A stretch of DNA of 64,000 bases from Deinococcus sonorensis KR-87 (lineage in GTDB: Bacteria; Deinococcota; Deinococci; Deinococcales; Deinococcaceae): NCBI RefSeq assembly GCF_040256395.1, contig NZ_CP158299.1, positions 774,001 to 838,000 on the forward strand, written 5' to 3'. This document shows, piece after piece, positions 63,689 to 64,000 of this stretch. The notes below the pieces were generated by a model. That model did no database searches. It worked only from the letters and a program-made list of their open reading frames with translations, and had not been told where the DNA came from. Positions within the stretch are counted from its first letter, which is position 1; each line of letters begins with the position of its first letter. Made by a program: the position numbers and the translations under genes.

Positions 63689-64000
63689 ATGCCTGTTCAG
63701 CTGCGCCCCTATCACTCGGTCACCGACGCGCAGGAGTTCATGGCGCTGTACAGCCGCCTGCGCGCCCAGGAGACCACCCTGGAGCGCTTTCTGGATCAGG
63801 AACGCCAGTGGCCCGCGCAACTGGTGCTGGAACGGCACGTCGCCCACCTGGACGGACAGCTGCTGGGACTGGCCGACCTGCGGAGCTTTGAGTACATCCC
63901 GCCCGGCTGGCTGCTGCTGACGCTGGGGCTGGCCCCGCAGGGAGGGGGGAAACGGCTGGGTGATCAGCTGCTCCGGTGGGCCGAGACGCAGGCCCTGCAG
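63689..64000 (+). CDS. GNAT-family acetyltransferase, 3' end outside window
   Basis: The first 104 residues of an acetyltransferase-like protein. MPVQLRPYHSVTDAQEFMAL is a typical GNAT opening; VAHLDGQLLGLADLRS and LLTLGLAPQGGGKRLGDQLL match beta strands 2-4 and the acetyl-CoA loop (variant QGGGKRLG). CACAAT, 5 nt before the ATG, is a weak leaderless-type -10. The frame runs off the right edge, so substrate class cannot be told. Confidence 0.78.
   Translation, partial: MPVQLRPYHSVTDAQEFMALYSRLRAQETTLERFLDQERQWPAQLVLERHVAHLDGQLLGLADLRSFEYIPPGWLLLTLGLAPQGGGKRLGDQLLRWAETQALQ

Overview
The window is bacterial chromosome with high GC, densely packed genes, and gene content that points strongly to the genus Deinococcus. 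The evidence is a RecA closely resembling the D. radiodurans protein from memory and preceded by a thpR/ligT gene, an HU protein with an Ala/Lys/Pro-rich N-terminal tail, a bacterial type IB topoisomerase, an N-acylamino acid racemase very similar to the crystallised D. radiodurans enzyme, and many apparently leaderless promoters (TAnnnT placed 5-7 nt before the start codon). The species cannot be fixed from sequence alone. No insertion sequences, prophage, CRISPR array or rRNA were seen. One tRNA gene (Ala, GGC) lies near the right end.

Layout, left to right. 1-8598: partial aldo/keto reductase, a PAS/GAF/GGDEF/EAL signalling protein, a DUF305 protein, a BshB1-like deacetylase, ribosomal protein L32, thpR-recA and a PKD-CAP secreted protein. 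8599-16134: a PP2C phosphatase overlapping ridA, a racemase/GNAT acyltransferase pair, polyphosphate kinase, and a WYL regulator divergent from a DinB-family protein. 16186-21051 (minus): fatty-acid operon fabH-fabD-(DinB-like)-fabG-acpP-fabF, read from a promoter that sits inside a near-perfect inverted repeat. 21156-28503: ThiF/MoeB enzyme, HU, a four-gene quaternary-amine (OpuB/Osm-type) ABC importer, an SPFH/ribbon-helix-helix pair, and CarD. 28577-30709 (minus): thioesterase, rbfA, glmM.

30792-44011 is a translation block on the minus strand: tuf and the complete S10-spc run (rpsJ-rplC-D-W-B-rpsS-rplV-rpsC-rplP-rpmC-rpsQ-rplN-X-E-rpsN-rpsH-rplF-R-rpsE-rpmD-rplO-secY-adk), followed by rpmI-rplT. 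The str genes (rpsL, rpsG, fusA) are not upstream of tuf. The alpha-operon genes (infA, rpmJ, rpsM-K-D, rpoA, rplQ) do not follow adk. 44298-49446 (minus) holds a small P-loop kinase and the pheS-(SMI1/KNR4-like)-pheT operon, which has a newly recognised 19-codon leader peptide with tandem Phe codons and an intrinsic terminator, the hallmarks of transcription attenuation.

49544-57858: an RNase H-fold protein, ung overlapping a type IB topoisomerase gene, an S4-domain protein, an AFG1/ZapE ATPase, an M20 peptidase, an M29 aminopeptidase and small hypothetical genes. 58123-62261: a two-gene lipoprotein/subtilase unit with a structured leader. 62380-64000: a fused siroheme-decarboxylase-like (AhbA/AhbB) protein, tRNA-Ala, and a partial GNAT acetyltransferase.

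The most interesting items are the Phe-leader attenuator of pheST, the operator-promoter of the fab operon, extra genes embedded in two core operons (DinB-like in fab, SMI1-like in phe), a long zinc-free S14 gene flanked by unusually long structured spacers, a 16-bp perfect hairpin between the importer's binding-protein and permease genes, and a possible leaderless short ORF plus hairpin ahead of carD.
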